Source: an uncultured Clostridia bacterium
Lineage (GTDB): Bacteria > Bacillota > Clostridia > Christensenellales > Aristaeellaceae
Direction: 5' to 3'
Length of the DNA: 50,368 nucleotides
NCBI GenBank assembly: GCA_946407745.1
Contig: CAMJPQ010000021.1
Coordinates: 1 to 50,368, forward strand
The translations under genes and the position numbers were made by a program. Shown here piece by piece: positions 1 to 7,017 of the stretch (its first letter is position 1; every line of letters starts with the position of its first letter). The notes beneath the pieces were generated by a model. It was not told the origin of the DNA. It saw nothing but the letters and a program-made list of their open reading frames with translations, and searched no databases.

Positions 1-521
1 GCTATGATGACATCATCCGGCAGATCCGGGAGGAATCGAAGGTCAGCACCCTTGAAGGCCAGCTTGCCGAGGTCACCGTCAGCCTGGACAACATCATGAA
101 GGCCATGGAGGCCGGGGCCTTCAACGATGTGATCATCAAGCGAATGAACGAGCTGGCCGACACGAAGAAGGACATTGAGCAGGCGATTGCCGTTGAGACG
201 GAAGCACTGAAAACATTCTCGGTAGACAAGCTCCGAGAAAACCTGTACAAGTTCCGGGACGGGGATCTGGAGGACGAACAGTTCCTCCGGGACCTGATTC
301 AGAACTTCGTGCACAGGGTCTTGGTCTTTGACAACGAAATACGGATTAGTTTTTACTTTGGAGAAGAAAAGACATTCCCTCTGGTCAAGAGGGAGGCCTG
401 GGCCATAGTTCGTGAGAACGTAACTATGCTCCACCAAAGCGTTATCTCACGAACTCTGCTGTATGCGGATCATGTTGAGATAACAGTTCCTATTTTGAAG
501 AGAGGGACTGTGCCTGAATAA
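1..521 (+). CDS. Large serine recombinase, C-terminal part (5' truncated by window)
   Basis: The reading frame is open from the first bases to a TAA at 519-521 and has no start inside the window, so this is the end of a longer gene. The segment begins with a long charged helix typical of the coiled coil in the C-terminal domain of large serine integrases, then has an FVHRVLVFDNEIRISFYFGE-type beta segment seen near the end of such recombinases. The catalytic N-terminal domain lies outside the window. It probably integrates and excises this phage, but it could belong to a neighbouring element. A hairpin terminator overlaps its stop codon. Confidence 0.75.
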   Translation, partial: YDDIIRQIREESKVSTLEGQLAEVTVSLDNIMKAMEAGAFNDVIIKRMNELADTKKDIEQAIAVETEALKTFSVDKLRENLYKFRDGDLEDEQFLRDLIQNFVHRVLVFDNEIRISFYFGEEKTFPLVKREAWAIVRENVTMLHQSVISRTLLYADHVEITVPILKRGTVPE

Positions 522-545
522 GGGTACAGTCTCTCTCTTTTCGTC
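499..545 (+). terminator. Rho-independent terminator of the recombinase gene
   Basis: A stem of about 13 bp pairs AGAGAGGGACTGT with ACAGTCTCTCTCT (one G-T pair) and is followed by a T-rich run. The stop codon of the recombinase lies in its loop. Confidence 0.7.
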
Positions 546-597
546 TTTTCTTCCAAAAGCAAGATCTCCTCCTGTGGTTACACCATGCAGTAATTGT

Positions 598-615
598 ATT
601 ACGGCAAACCGGAAT
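598..615 (+). repeat. Dispersed 18-bp repeat, copy 1
   Basis: ATTACGGCAAACCGGAAT occurs here, about 75 bp after the recombinase stop, again at 24988-25005, and in inverted orientation with one mismatch over 17 bp at 50304-50320. The ATTACGG part is repeated at 619-625, 21 bp downstream. Position next to a serine recombinase suggests a recombinase or regulator binding site, but nothing in the sequence proves this. The stretch 522-683 holds no gene. Confidence 0.5.
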
Positions 616-683
616 AAAATTACGGTGCCCATGCGAAGTGATACGGCATGGAGTATCATCTCGGCGAAGGAGCTGCTGCAACA

Positions 684-902
684 ATGATTCGAATTCGTCT
701 GTCCACTCTCCTGGGCGAACGGAGGTGGACGCAAACCAAGTTCGCGAAAATTGCAGGGCTGCGTGTGGCCACCGTGAACGAGTATTACAACGAACTCGTC
801 AGAAACGTGTCTCTGGACACGGTTGACCGCATGTGCAAAGCCCTCGGCTGTCAGGTTGGAGACCTTCTGGTCTGGGAACCGGACAAGACCGAGGAACAAT
901 GA
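684..902 (+). CDS. Small Cro/CI-type HTH regulator
   Basis: A 72-residue protein made almost only of a helix-turn-helix domain: WTQTKFAKIAGLRVATVNEY fits helices 2 and 3, followed by DRMCKALGCQVGDLL, the usual end of small Cro-like regulators. The ATG at 684 is chosen over the in-frame ATG at 648 because AAGGAG lies 10 bases before it. A strong terminator follows directly, so it is a single-gene unit. It may control the divergent genes to its right or the recombinase region; the target is unknown. Confidence 0.75.
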   Translation: MIRIRLSTLLGERRWTQTKFAKIAGLRVATVNEYYNELVRNVSLDTVDRMCKALGCQVGDLLVWEPDKTEEQ

Positions 903-903
903 G

Positions 904-943
904 AAAAGCGCAGACAACCATAATCGGCTGTCTGCGCTTTTTT
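904..943 (+). terminator. Strong terminator, probably bidirectional
   Basis: A perfect 13-bp stem (AAAAGCGCAGACA with TGTCTGCGCTTTT) with a 12-base loop. It ends in a T run on the plus strand and has A's on the other side, so it can stop both the HTH gene at 684-902 and the leftward gene at 955-1206. Confidence 0.85.
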
Positions 944-954
944 CATTTTCCGGA

Positions 955-1206
955 TCAGATGTCCTCAACACGGACTTCCGCATCCGGATCAGGGATGTTA
1001 TCTGCGTAATCGCCGCGGCAGGCTATGCAATCTTCGGCCTGCTCAACGCAGTAGTCAACATCATCAACCACATATGCGTCTTTGTCCTGGTCATATTTGA
1101 GCGTACCAGCATCGAAGAAGTCTGCACTCCAATCAGGATCCCACCCGGAACCGTTCCACTTTGTCATTGTGATTTCTACAGTCTTTTTTCCGTCTGTCAG
1201 TCTCAT
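955..1206 (-). CDS. Small acidic protein of unknown function
   Basis: 83 residues, strongly acidic, with many Asp residues and two Cys in the middle (CVEQAEDCIAC). No known domain is recognised. AAAGGAGAA lies 7-8 bases before the ATG at 1206. It is downstream of, and probably co-transcribed with, the leftward HTH gene at 1221-1436. The low pI would suit a DNA-mimic or a partner protein, but this is only a guess. Confidence 0.6.
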   Translation of the reverse strand: MRLTDGKKTVEITMTKWNGSGWDPDWSADFFDAGTLKYDQDKDAYVVDDVDYCVEQAEDCIACRGDYADNIPDPDAEVRVEDI

Positions 1207-1220
1207 TGATCATTCTCCTT

Positions 1221-1436
1221 TCATTTTAGTTCGATTTGGTCTCCGTCCGGCATCTGGAACAGAATTTTCCCACCGGTCAGGTCGGCGACCTTGATCAGAT
1301 CGTCGACGGTCCATCTGGATTCTCGGACCTTCTTGTTTGCCGCCTGTGCGGAATTGACCTTCAGGATGGATGTGAGGTCAGCCTGCTTTCTGCCGGAAAC
1401 CCGGAGCGCATGCATCACAGCGTCGGATACTTCCAT
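1221..1436 (-). CDS. Small HTH-like regulator
   Basis: 71 residues starting at the ATG at 1436, which has GGAGG ahead; the frame is open further upstream but without a better start. Residues 3-55 (SDAVMHALRVSGRKQADLTS and on through VDDLIKVADLTGG) look like an XRE-type helix-turn-helix with an Asn/Ala-rich recognition helix. A promoter with ideal spacing lies just upstream and a second promoter faces away from it, so it probably regulates both units, as is common for small repressors in divergent regions. Confidence 0.65.
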   Translation of the reverse strand: MEVSDAVMHALRVSGRKQADLTSILKVNSAQAANKKVRESRWTVDDLIKVADLTGGKILFQMPDGDQIELK

Positions 1437-1455
1437 GTCAACACCTCCACGGACA

Positions 1456-1484
1456 ATAATAAACCAGATTGGAACAGAAGTCAA
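1456..1484 (-). promoter_or_regulatory. Sigma-70-type promoter for leftward small genes
   Basis: Read on the minus strand: TTGACT, 17 bases, TATTAT. It lies 20 bases before the start of the HTH gene at 1436. Confidence 0.75.
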
Positions 1485-1527
1485 CCGAAAAATTTTAGAA
1501 ATAATCCGAAAATATCAATAAAATATA

Positions 1528-1556
1528 TTGACAAATAGTCCAAAAAGGTTTATTAT
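1528..1556 (+). promoter_or_regulatory. Sigma-70-type promoter for the rightward accessory genes
   Basis: TTGACA, 17 bases, TATTAT: a near-consensus promoter about 45 bases before the ATG at 1603. Its -10 region shares GGTTTATTAT with the divergent promoter at 1456-1484, so one regulator could act on both. Confidence 0.8.
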
Positions 1557-1602
1557 ATGACCATACCGAGCAGAAAACAAAACGAAAACGGAGGCAAGAA
1601 AA

Positions 1603-1824
1603 ATGAAGGGAACAGAGAAACAGGTCAAATGGGCGGAAGAGATCAAGGCTAACATCTTCGCAGCACTCGACGCAATGAGCAACACCAGCAGGAAGGAAGA
1701 GTTTGCAGCCTTCCGCGCCTGGCTCGACAATAAGGACTCCGCCGCATGGTGGATCGACATCTGGCAGGGAACGAAAACGAATCACATGTTCCTCCGCTGC
1801 GCCATGATGGAATACAGAAAGTGA
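1603..1824 (+). CDS. Small conserved-looking accessory protein
   Basis: 73 residues, Trp-rich and helical (KQVKWAEEIKANIF, then FRAWLDNKDSAAWWIDIW). It follows the strong promoter at 1528-1556 and a GGAGG site. Proteins of this shape are common in mobile elements of Clostridia, with no assigned function known to me. It is the first of ten short rightward genes reaching 4449, with mostly short gaps or overlaps, so this is probably one transcript. Confidence 0.65.
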   Translation: MKGTEKQVKWAEEIKANIFAALDAMSNTSRKEEFAAFRAWLDNKDSAAWWIDIWQGTKTNHMFLRCAMMEYRK

Positions 1825-1833
1825 GGAAGCAAG

Positions 1834-2007
1834 ATGTTCAAACAGTACCAGAAGCTCATGCGGATGGCATACAAGATGACCGGCGAAGGCCGGAACGCAC
1901 TGGACCCGACAGTGAGGTCGATCTTCCGGAAGGCAGGGAAGATCTACAAGAATCTCACAGAAGAAGAACAGACCATGGCCGACTGGGCCGATTGGGAATA
2001 CTGCTGA
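1834..2007 (+). CDS. Hypothetical small basic protein
   Basis: 57 residues (starts MFKQYQKLMRMAYKM, ends ADWADWEYC). It begins 9 bases after the previous stop, with GAGGAAG as ribosome binding site. The N-terminal half is basic and the last 15 residues are acidic and Trp-rich. No domain is recognised. Confidence 0.55.
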   Translation: MFKQYQKLMRMAYKMTGEGRNALDPTVRSIFRKAGKIYKNLTEEEQTMADWADWEYC

Positions 2008-2019
2008 GGAGGAAGAGAA

Positions 2020-2268
2020 ATGGTTGAGTATTCAGTGATTCTGAAACGGTACAAGGGATCCACCAGACCTGATGTGTGCGTCTTCCGGGATGAGGACAGA
2101 GACAAGGCCCTCAAGGAGATGCGGAAATACTGCCAGAGAAACGGATTTTCCGTTCACGACAAGGACGGCTGGTTCACGATTGCTGATATCGTGCTGGTGG
2201 AGAAGGAACCGATCGCAGGGACGCCGGTGATCAGCGAGACACCGTACCGGAAGCTGTTCAAAGATTAA
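2020..2268 (+). CDS. Hypothetical small protein
   Basis: 82 residues with GAGGAGGAA before the ATG. The sequence alternates short beta-like and helical stretches (VEYSVILKRYKG, then RDKALKEMRKYCQRNGFSVH), suggesting a small alpha/beta fold. Function unknown. It sits 12 bases after the previous gene in the accessory operon. Confidence 0.6.
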   Translation: MVEYSVILKRYKGSTRPDVCVFRDEDRDKALKEMRKYCQRNGFSVHDKDGWFTIADIVLVEKEPIAGTPVISETPYRKLFKD

Positions 2269-2313
2269 TCATAGAGCCCTCCCGGCCGGGCCAAAGACCG
2301 GGAGAAAGGATGA

Positions 2314-2787
2314 ATGATCATGACCGGAAACACCTATTTCAAGAGCATGTACGACACCTGCTGCGAGTGGCAGAAGGTACAGAGCGCCCACGAGGCAACC
2401 AAGGAAGATACCATCCAAAAGTTCGGATGGGACAGCGATGAGGTCAAGGCCTGGTACGCCAGAGAGAAGGAGATCAAGGCTGAGTTCCCGTACAGCAACG
2501 GTGAGATGAAAGCCTACTGGGCATATGACCGGACCGAGACGGAGGAATTCGAACTGAATGACTTCTGCTGGGAGCGGGAAGTTTCGGACTTCATCGGAAC
2601 GCTCCGGAAGGCCGGAATTCAGAGCTTCGTGTACACCAACCAAAGCACGGCGGTCATGGAGAACATCCACGGATTCATCAAAGAGGGCTGCACACTGGAA
2701 GGCCCATGCGTTCTGGAGAAGAAGTCCAACCGCTGGGGAACGGAAGAGGTCGAACAGCTGCTCGGCCTGAGATTCAAGATCAACTGA
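2314..2787 (+). CDS. Conserved accessory protein of clostridial mobile elements
   Basis: 157 residues. I recognise the overall pattern (a Trp/Tyr-rich N-terminal helix pair, then FCWEREVSDFIGTLRKAGI, SFVYTNQSTAVMENIHGF and a C-terminal NRWGTEE) from a family that is frequent on integrative elements and phages of Clostridia and has no known function. Two ATGs, at 2314 and 2320, both suit the GGAGAAAGGA site; the first is used. The central Lys-Ala-Gly-Ile to TNQS stretch looks like a Rossmann-like beta-alpha-beta element. Confidence 0.65.
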   Translation: MIMTGNTYFKSMYDTCCEWQKVQSAHEATKEDTIQKFGWDSDEVKAWYAREKEIKAEFPYSNGEMKAYWAYDRTETEEFELNDFCWEREVSDFIGTLRKAGIQSFVYTNQSTAVMENIHGFIKEGCTLEGPCVLEKKSNRWGTEEVEQLLGLRFKIN

Positions 2788-2801
2788 AGGAGGAAAGAAC
2801 A

Positions 2802-3092
2802 ATGACAGTCACAAGAGATTTCGAGTACACGCTGGTACAGAAGATCTACAACCTCTGCAACCGGGAACGCTATTTCACCTGCGGAACACCCCGCCAGTAC
2901 GATCTGATGTTCACCATGGCGAAAATGCCGGAGATGAGCACAAGGGACATCGCAATCATGATCTTCACCTGCTCGGACGGGAAGGCAAGCCTTGGCAAGA
3001 TCCTGAACGATCTGAACGACATCATGAAAGAGATTGAGGAAGCCGAAGAGGCTGTCAGAGAAGAAGAGCAGTATATGGAGCTCGTCGATTGA
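2802..3092 (+). CDS. Hypothetical small helical protein
   Basis: 96 residues from the ATG at 2802, preceded by AAGGAGGAAAG. Mostly helical, with an acidic coiled-coil-like end (MKEIEEAEEAVREEEQ). It starts 14 bases after the previous stop. No family is recognised. Confidence 0.6.
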   Translation: MTVTRDFEYTLVQKIYNLCNRERYFTCGTPRQYDLMFTMAKMPEMSTRDIAIMIFTCSDGKASLGKILNDLNDIMKEIEEAEEAVREEEQYMELVD

Positions 3093-3106
3093 AAGGAGAA
3101 AAGAAC

Positions 3107-3502
3107 ATGCTTCACAATTTTGTACCGGCAGAACGCAAGACCAATGTCAGTTATGATTTGACCTTCTGGTATGACGATGACAGAGAAAGGGGATTCTGCT
3201 TCCCCTGTGACCGCTTTGGCAAGGTCCTTCCGATCCAGTATGAGGAAGCCCGACAGAACTATGAGAACTGCATGGCACACCCGGATCAGTTCAAGGTCTT
3301 CGCGGAGGTTCAAAAGTACGTAAACGACTACACCGAACCGGCACACGGAACCTGCAGCTGCGGTGAGGAGGTTGAGCTTTACGATCAGTACTGCGGCGCC
3401 TGCCAGTGCCCGAAATGCGGGCAGTGGTACAACCTGTTCGGGCAGAGCCTGGTCCCGCCTGAGTACTGGGAGCACGATCCGGCAGAGGAAGAATACTGGT
3501 GA
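3107..3502 (+). CDS. Zinc-ribbon protein of unknown function
   Basis: 131 residues starting at the ATG at 3107 with AAAGGAG ahead; the ORF opens at 3089, but that start has no ribosome binding site. The C-terminal third contains CSCG, CGAC and CPKCG, four Cys pairs or near-pairs typical of a zinc ribbon. The N-terminal part is acidic and aromatic. Probably a small protein or nucleic-acid binding adaptor; the role is unknown. Confidence 0.6.
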   Translation: MLHNFVPAERKTNVSYDLTFWYDDDRERGFCFPCDRFGKVLPIQYEEARQNYENCMAHPDQFKVFAEVQKYVNDYTEPAHGTCSCGEEVELYDQYCGACQCPKCGQWYNLFGQSLVPPEYWEHDPAEEEYW

Positions 3503-3515
3503 GGGGGAACGGAAC

Positions 3516-3632
3516 ATGAAGATGATTCAGATGATCCGGAAGGCAGTCGCAAGGCTGCTTCCCACCGGATGGGCAGACGAGATGGCGATCGGCATGGCGG
3601 CAGCGTTCGCCGATCAGGCAAGGGGATTCTGA
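3516..3632 (+). CDS. Hypothetical 38-residue protein
   Basis: Short frame from the ATG at 3516 with GAGGGGGAA ahead, ending at 3632, 16 bases before the next gene. The product is helical and amphipathic (KMIQMIRKAVARLLP, then MAIGMAAAFADQARGF). Position, spacing and ribosome binding site support translation, but a protein this short cannot be assigned. Confidence 0.4.
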   Translation: MKMIQMIRKAVARLLPTGWADEMAIGMAAAFADQARGF

Positions 3633-3648
3633 GAAAGGAGACAGCAAA

Positions 3649-3855
3649 ATGACAGTTTACGATTTCCTGTACGTGTTCAACGATGATATGGAGGTTGTCC
3701 GGATCTATGACACCCGGACGGAGGAAGAGGTCTTCGCCGGAACGATCCGGGATGCCATGTACTGCGACTATGAGGGCTATGAAGTTGACGGCGTGGATCT
3801 GGACCGAGACGGGATGATCATCACGATCGAGACCGATGAGGAGGCTGAAGAATGA
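3649..3855 (+). CDS. Hypothetical acidic small protein
   Basis: 68 residues, strongly acidic, ending in ETDEEAEE, with AAAGGAGA before the ATG. It overlaps the next gene by 4 bases (ATGA), which indicates translational coupling. No domain is recognised. Confidence 0.6.
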   Translation: MTVYDFLYVFNDDMEVVRIYDTRTEEEVFAGTIRDAMYCDYEGYEVDGVDLDRDGMIITIETDEEAEE

Positions 3856-4208
3856 GCAGAGATTGGACGAAAGAAGAGATCCAGGCCGCGTCTGAGGCCA
3901 TGCAGTCAATGGGGCACATGAGCTATGAGACCTTCTGTAAGGAGCTCGATGCATCTCATAAAATCCAGCGGTTTGCCCCTTTGCAGAGAAAATACCACTG
4001 GCCGTGCCCACGCTGCGGACGCTGGGTGATGAACAGCGATCCGGCACGGAACGCACTCAGCCGGAGAGCGGAGATCTACATCTGCGACCAGTGCGGGACG
4101 GAAGAGGCTCTGGAAGATTTCATCGGCAAGATCAGACCGCTGGCGTCCTGGGACATCGCCAAGCAGGAAGACTGGCCACTTGGAGCGGCGGAGGCAGAAG
4201 ATGAATGA
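3852..4208 (+). CDS. Small zinc-ribbon protein
   Basis: 118 residues. WPCPRCGRW at about residue 50 and ICDQCGTEEA at about residue 77 form a CxxC-CxxC zinc ribbon. The N-terminal half is helical. It overlaps its neighbours at both ends. Function unknown; zinc ribbons of this type occur in many small proteins of clostridial phages and elements. Confidence 0.65.
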   Translation: MSRDWTKEEIQAASEAMQSMGHMSYETFCKELDASHKIQRFAPLQRKYHWPCPRCGRWVMNSDPARNALSRRAEIYICDQCGTEEALEDFIGKIRPLASWDIAKQEDWPLGAAEAEDE

Positions 4209-4449
4209 CAGCCTCCGGGAACAGGACCCCATCGGCCGGTTTGAGATCATGTGCGAGAAGTACATCGACGGGAACGAGAGGATCCGGAACACGATCCTCT
4301 CCGCTCTTTCTCCGGAGGATCAGCAGACGTTCCTGATCGGCGTCGGCCTGTACCGGCTCTTCACTGACCAAGCATACTACAGAGCTGTCCGGGATGCGCT
4401 CGGGGAACAGATCTGGAAGGAGATGCACCCGGGCAAAGTCGTTCCGTGA
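4201..4449 (+). CDS. Hypothetical helical protein, last of the accessory operon
   Basis: 82 residues from the ATG at 4201, which overlaps the previous stop by 8 bases and has GGCGGAGG-like bases ahead; the longer frame from 4180 would have no better site. Helical, charged, no known domain. A terminator follows at 4514. Confidence 0.55.
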   Translation: MNDSLREQDPIGRFEIMCEKYIDGNERIRNTILSALSPEDQQTFLIGVGLYRLFTDQAYYRAVRDALGEQIWKEMHPGKVVP

Positions 4450-4513
4450 GGTGACGTCCCGTTACTTGCATTTGTGGCCAAAGCTGTGATATAAGTACAA
4501 TCGAATTCGAATC

Positions 4514-4549
4514 AAGGCACTGCAGTTCGCCCCTGCGGTGCCTTTTTCA
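4514..4549 (+). terminator. Rho-independent terminator after the accessory operon
   Basis: Stem of 12 bp (AAGGCACTGCAG with CTGCGGTGCCTT, one G-T pair), 7-base loop, then TTTTT. A possible promoter (TTGCAT, 18 bases, TATAAG at 4466-4495) precedes it; if real, transcripts of the next operon would pass through this terminator. Confidence 0.8.
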
Positions 4550-4582
4550 TGCCCGGGAAGGAGGATAGACCAGAACACGCAG

Positions 4583-4626
4583 CTCCTTTGAGTATCGCCG
4601 CCTCATGGCGGAAACATCAAAGGAGG
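4583..4626 (+). promoter_or_regulatory. Leader hairpin that hides the ribosome binding site of the 4635 gene
   Basis: CTCCTTTGA (4583-4591) is the exact complement of TCAAAGGAG (4617-4625), which contains the Shine-Dalgarno sequence of the gene starting at 4635. Inside it a second stem CCGCC/GGCGG (4598-4602 with 4607-4611) closes a TCAT loop. This nested structure would block translation unless opened. That is a prediction from base pairing; the trigger is unknown. Confidence 0.6.
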
Positions 4627-4709
4627 AATCACTCATGTTTTCAGAATTGAAAACGAAAGTCAGGCAAAACCCACAGCTCTACTATTCGCTGAGTATCGCC
4701 GCCTCATGG
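4589..4709 (+). repeat. 20-bp direct repeat linking leader and coding region
   Basis: TGAGTATCGCCGCCTCATGG occurs at 4589-4608, inside the leader hairpin, and again at 4690-4709, inside the coding region of the membrane protein, 101 bp apart. It is either a partial duplication or two copies of one RNA or DNA binding element. Confidence 0.7.
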
Positions 4710-5624
4710 GCCGGTGCCGGATCCCTGATGAACTCCACAACGTTGGCCAACACGTTGGGCGTGTTGCCATCGTTGATCTGGTGTATCTTCAACACGCTGG
4801 CCTGCATTGTCTTCGGCGTCATCATCTGGAAGCTCCCGACCGTCAGAGAGGTCATGCGGACACGGCTCTGCAGAATCATCCTGGCTGCGTTCAGCATTTT
4901 CCAGATCTGGCTCTGCATGACGGCCATTCAGGAGGCCTGGGCCGGGACGCCGGTCGGAGAACTCGGCGGAAGGATTCTCACCTATGCGGTGACAGTCATC
5001 TTCATTGTCGCTCTGTACCGGAGAGGCATTCTGGCCAACATCATCACCGACAACGGCGGCATGTATCTAATCTACGCTCTGGTGCTGGTGTTATCCGGCG
5101 TTTCGCTGGCCAAGACCGGATTCAGCTTTGACGGACTGAGCCTCGGCGTGGAGAACGTTCCACAGGGCCTGTACAAGGGCTTCCTGCTGCTGCCGGGACC
5201 GTTCACATATCCGTACTTCTTCAAGTTGATCGACTACAACGAGCAGAACGATGAATCCGTCCGGGAAGTGAACATCACCAATGCCTTCATCTTCGGAGGC
5301 CTTGGGTTCGGCCTGTACCTGATCTTCGCCTTCTCCCTGATCTTCACGACGGTATCACCGGCACTGAACATCTGCAAGGCGGTGTTGCTGTCTGTTCTGG
5401 CCATCTCTTCACTTTCCTCGTTCGTCTACTCTGAATTTGCCGTGTTCGGCAAGAACGTCGGCCTCGGGATCAACCTCTTTGCCCTGGTCTTCTGGCAGTT
5501 CGTGGCGCCGCTCGGCGTGATGGGTGTTTGGACCCTGATGGCGGAATCCCGGGTATGGCTGATTGTCGGCATGCTTGTCTGGGCGCTCGGCCTGCGCCTC
5601 TCCCGAAAGAGGGTGAGCGCATGA
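4635..5624 (+). CDS. Multi-pass inner-membrane protein heading the PAPS-reductase/ParB operon
   Basis: 329 residues with about nine hydrophobic segments, spaced from residue 14 to the C-terminus. The first (SIAASWAGAGSLMNSTTLAN) weakly recalls the first helix of sodium:solute symporter-like proteins, but no transport motif can be confirmed. The ATG at 4635 is used because AAAGGAGG lies 8 bases ahead; an ATG at 4605 sits in the loop of the leader hairpin with no ribosome binding site. It overlaps the next gene by 4 bases, so its function is probably tied to the PP-loop and ParB-like proteins that follow, perhaps as a transporter or membrane anchor. Confidence 0.7.
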   Translation: MFSELKTKVRQNPQLYYSLSIAASWAGAGSLMNSTTLANTLGVLPSLIWCIFNTLACIVFGVIIWKLPTVREVMRTRLCRIILAAFSIFQIWLCMTAIQEAWAGTPVGELGGRILTYAVTVIFIVALYRRGILANIITDNGGMYLIYALVLVLSGVSLAKTGFSFDGLSLGVENVPQGLYKGFLLLPGPFTYPYFFKLIDYNEQNDESVREVNITNAFIFGGLGFGLYLIFAFSLIFTTVSPALNICKAVLLSVLAISSLSSFVYSEFAVFGKNVGLGINLFALVFWQFVAPLGVMGVWTLMAESRVWLIVGMLVWALGLRLSRKRVSA

Positions 5625-6403
5625 AAAGAGTGCTCGGAAGTAAGCATTCCACCAAAAATGAGGACTGGCTTGCAGCAGTCGCTCAGATTGAGGATCTGAT
5701 CACGTTCGATGAGGTGGAAGAGCTGACGGCAAAAGCCGCAGCGCGGATCCTCGCCGCGACCAGAGGGAAGCATGTCGCCTATGCCTACAGCGCAGGGAAG
5801 GACAGCATCGTCCTCTCGTCAATTCTGAACAGGCTGGATATCAAGGAAGGATACTTCGCCTATTGCGACCTTGACTATCCGGCGTTTATATCCTGGGTGC
5901 TTCAGAATCGCCCAGAAGGGGTAACCATGATGCACACCGGCTATGGCTTGCCATGGCTGGCAGAGCATCAGGAGCTGATCTTTGCCAGAGGCCCTGTCGG
6001 GCAGCGCTGGCACCAGATCAGCCAGAAGGGCCCGTTCACCAGCATGATCTTCGATCACGGCCTTGACCTCCTGATCCTTGGCCACAGGGTCATCGACGGG
6101 AATGTCTGCGGCAAGGACGGATTCATCCGGAAGAAAACCGGGGAAATCCGGTTCAATCCTCTGTACGACTGGCCGCATGAAGCGATTCTCGGGTACATCC
6201 ACTATCACCGTCTGGCGCTGCCGCCGATCTACGGATGGAAGGACGGATACACCCAGGGCACACACGCATGGCCGGAGCGGGACTACTGCAATTCCCTGAA
6301 TCAGGGGTACCGTGAGGTCTGGGACATCGATCACACGGTCATCGAGAAGGCGGCGGAGTACATCCCGTCTGCACGATCCTTCCTTGAGGGGGTGAGTGCA
6401 TGA
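5621..6403 (+). CDS. PAPS-reductase-like PP-loop protein (first copy)
   Basis: 260 residues from the ATG at 5621. The PP-loop, SAGKDSIVLSS, at about residue 55 is the ATP-binding signature of adenine nucleotide alpha-hydrolases and PAPS reductases. A later PLYDWPHEAILGYI fits the conserved C-terminal part. The family activates or cleaves adenylated sulfur compounds, and relatives such as DndC act in DNA phosphorothioation. The Cys motif of true PAPS reductases is not visible, so sulfate reduction itself is doubtful. It overlaps both neighbours by 4 bases (ATGA). About 17% of its length separates it from the second copy in size (260 against 375 residues). Confidence 0.8.
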   Translation: MKRVLGSKHSTKNEDWLAAVAQIEDLITFDEVEELTAKAAARILAATRGKHVAYAYSAGKDSIVLSSILNRLDIKEGYFAYCDLDYPAFISWVLQNRPEGVTMMHTGYGLPWLAEHQELIFARGPVGQRWHQISQKGPFTSMIFDHGLDLLILGHRVIDGNVCGKDGFIRKKTGEIRFNPLYDWPHEAILGYIHYHRLALPPIYGWKDGYTQGTHAWPERDYCNSLNQGYREVWDIDHTVIEKAAEYIPSARSFLEGVSA

Positions 6404-7017
6404 CCATCACCAGAATTCCGCTGGAGAAGCTGAGCCCGAATCCGAGGAACGTGCGCCGGCATTCTCAGAAGCAGATGGAGGAGTACAAACGCTCTGTGGA
6501 GAAGTTCGGCCAGACGAAGCCGATCCTGTGTGACGAAGGCTATGTGATCCTGATCGGCAACGGTCTGTATCAGGCAATGCTCGAACTCGGCCTGAAGGAA
6601 GCAGACTGCTATGTTCGGACGGATCTCTCCGAGAAGGACAAGCTGAAGCTCATGATGGCTGACAATAAGGTGTATGAACTCGGCGTCACCGACATGAGCG
6701 CCATCGATGAGATCATATCCAGCCTTGACGGGGATTTCGACATTCCCGGGTATGATGACAGCCTGCTTGAGATGCTGCAGATGTCAACCAGGGAAGTCTC
6801 TGACCTTGTGATGGACTACGGCAAGGTGGAGATCCCGGAGGCAAAGCCGGAACCGGAGCCGCCGGCAGAGTACTACACCAACAATCAGTTGAATGGCCAG
6901 AATCCCTATGCTGCAGCGCAGAGCCCTCAGATGATTCAGCCGAGTGCGCCGGAGAACGGTGATGGGGACAGAAAGTTCCTCGTCTGCCCGAAGTGCGGTG
7001 AGCGGATATGGCTATAA
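6400..7017 (+). CDS. ParB-like domain protein with C-terminal zinc ribbon
   Basis: 205 residues. The N-terminus (IPLEKLSPNPRNVRRHSQKQ, then SVEKFGQTKPIL and VILIGNGLYQAML) follows the ParB/sulfiredoxin-like fold, with the usual nucleotide-binding box degenerate (GNGLYQA instead of a GxxR-type box). A Pro/Glu-rich linker leads to a short end with CPKCGERIW, half of a zinc ribbon. It overlaps both PP-loop genes. Such ParB-like proteins often accompany PAPS-reductase-like proteins on mobile elements; biochemical role unknown. Confidence 0.7.
   Translation: MTITRIPLEKLSPNPRNVRRHSQKQMEEYKRSVEKFGQTKPILCDEGYVILIGNGLYQAMLELGLKEADCYVRTDLSEKDKLKLMMADNKVYELGVTDMSAIDEIISSLDGDFDIPGYDDSLLEMLQMSTREVSDLVMDYGKVEIPEAKPEPEPPAEYYTNNQLNGQNPYAAAQSPQMIQPSAPENGDGDRKFLVCPKCGERIWL

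Noticed and set aside
4605-5624. ATG at 4605 as start of the membrane protein
   Set aside because: It lies in the loop of the leader hairpin and has no ribosome binding site; 4635 follows AAAGGAGG.
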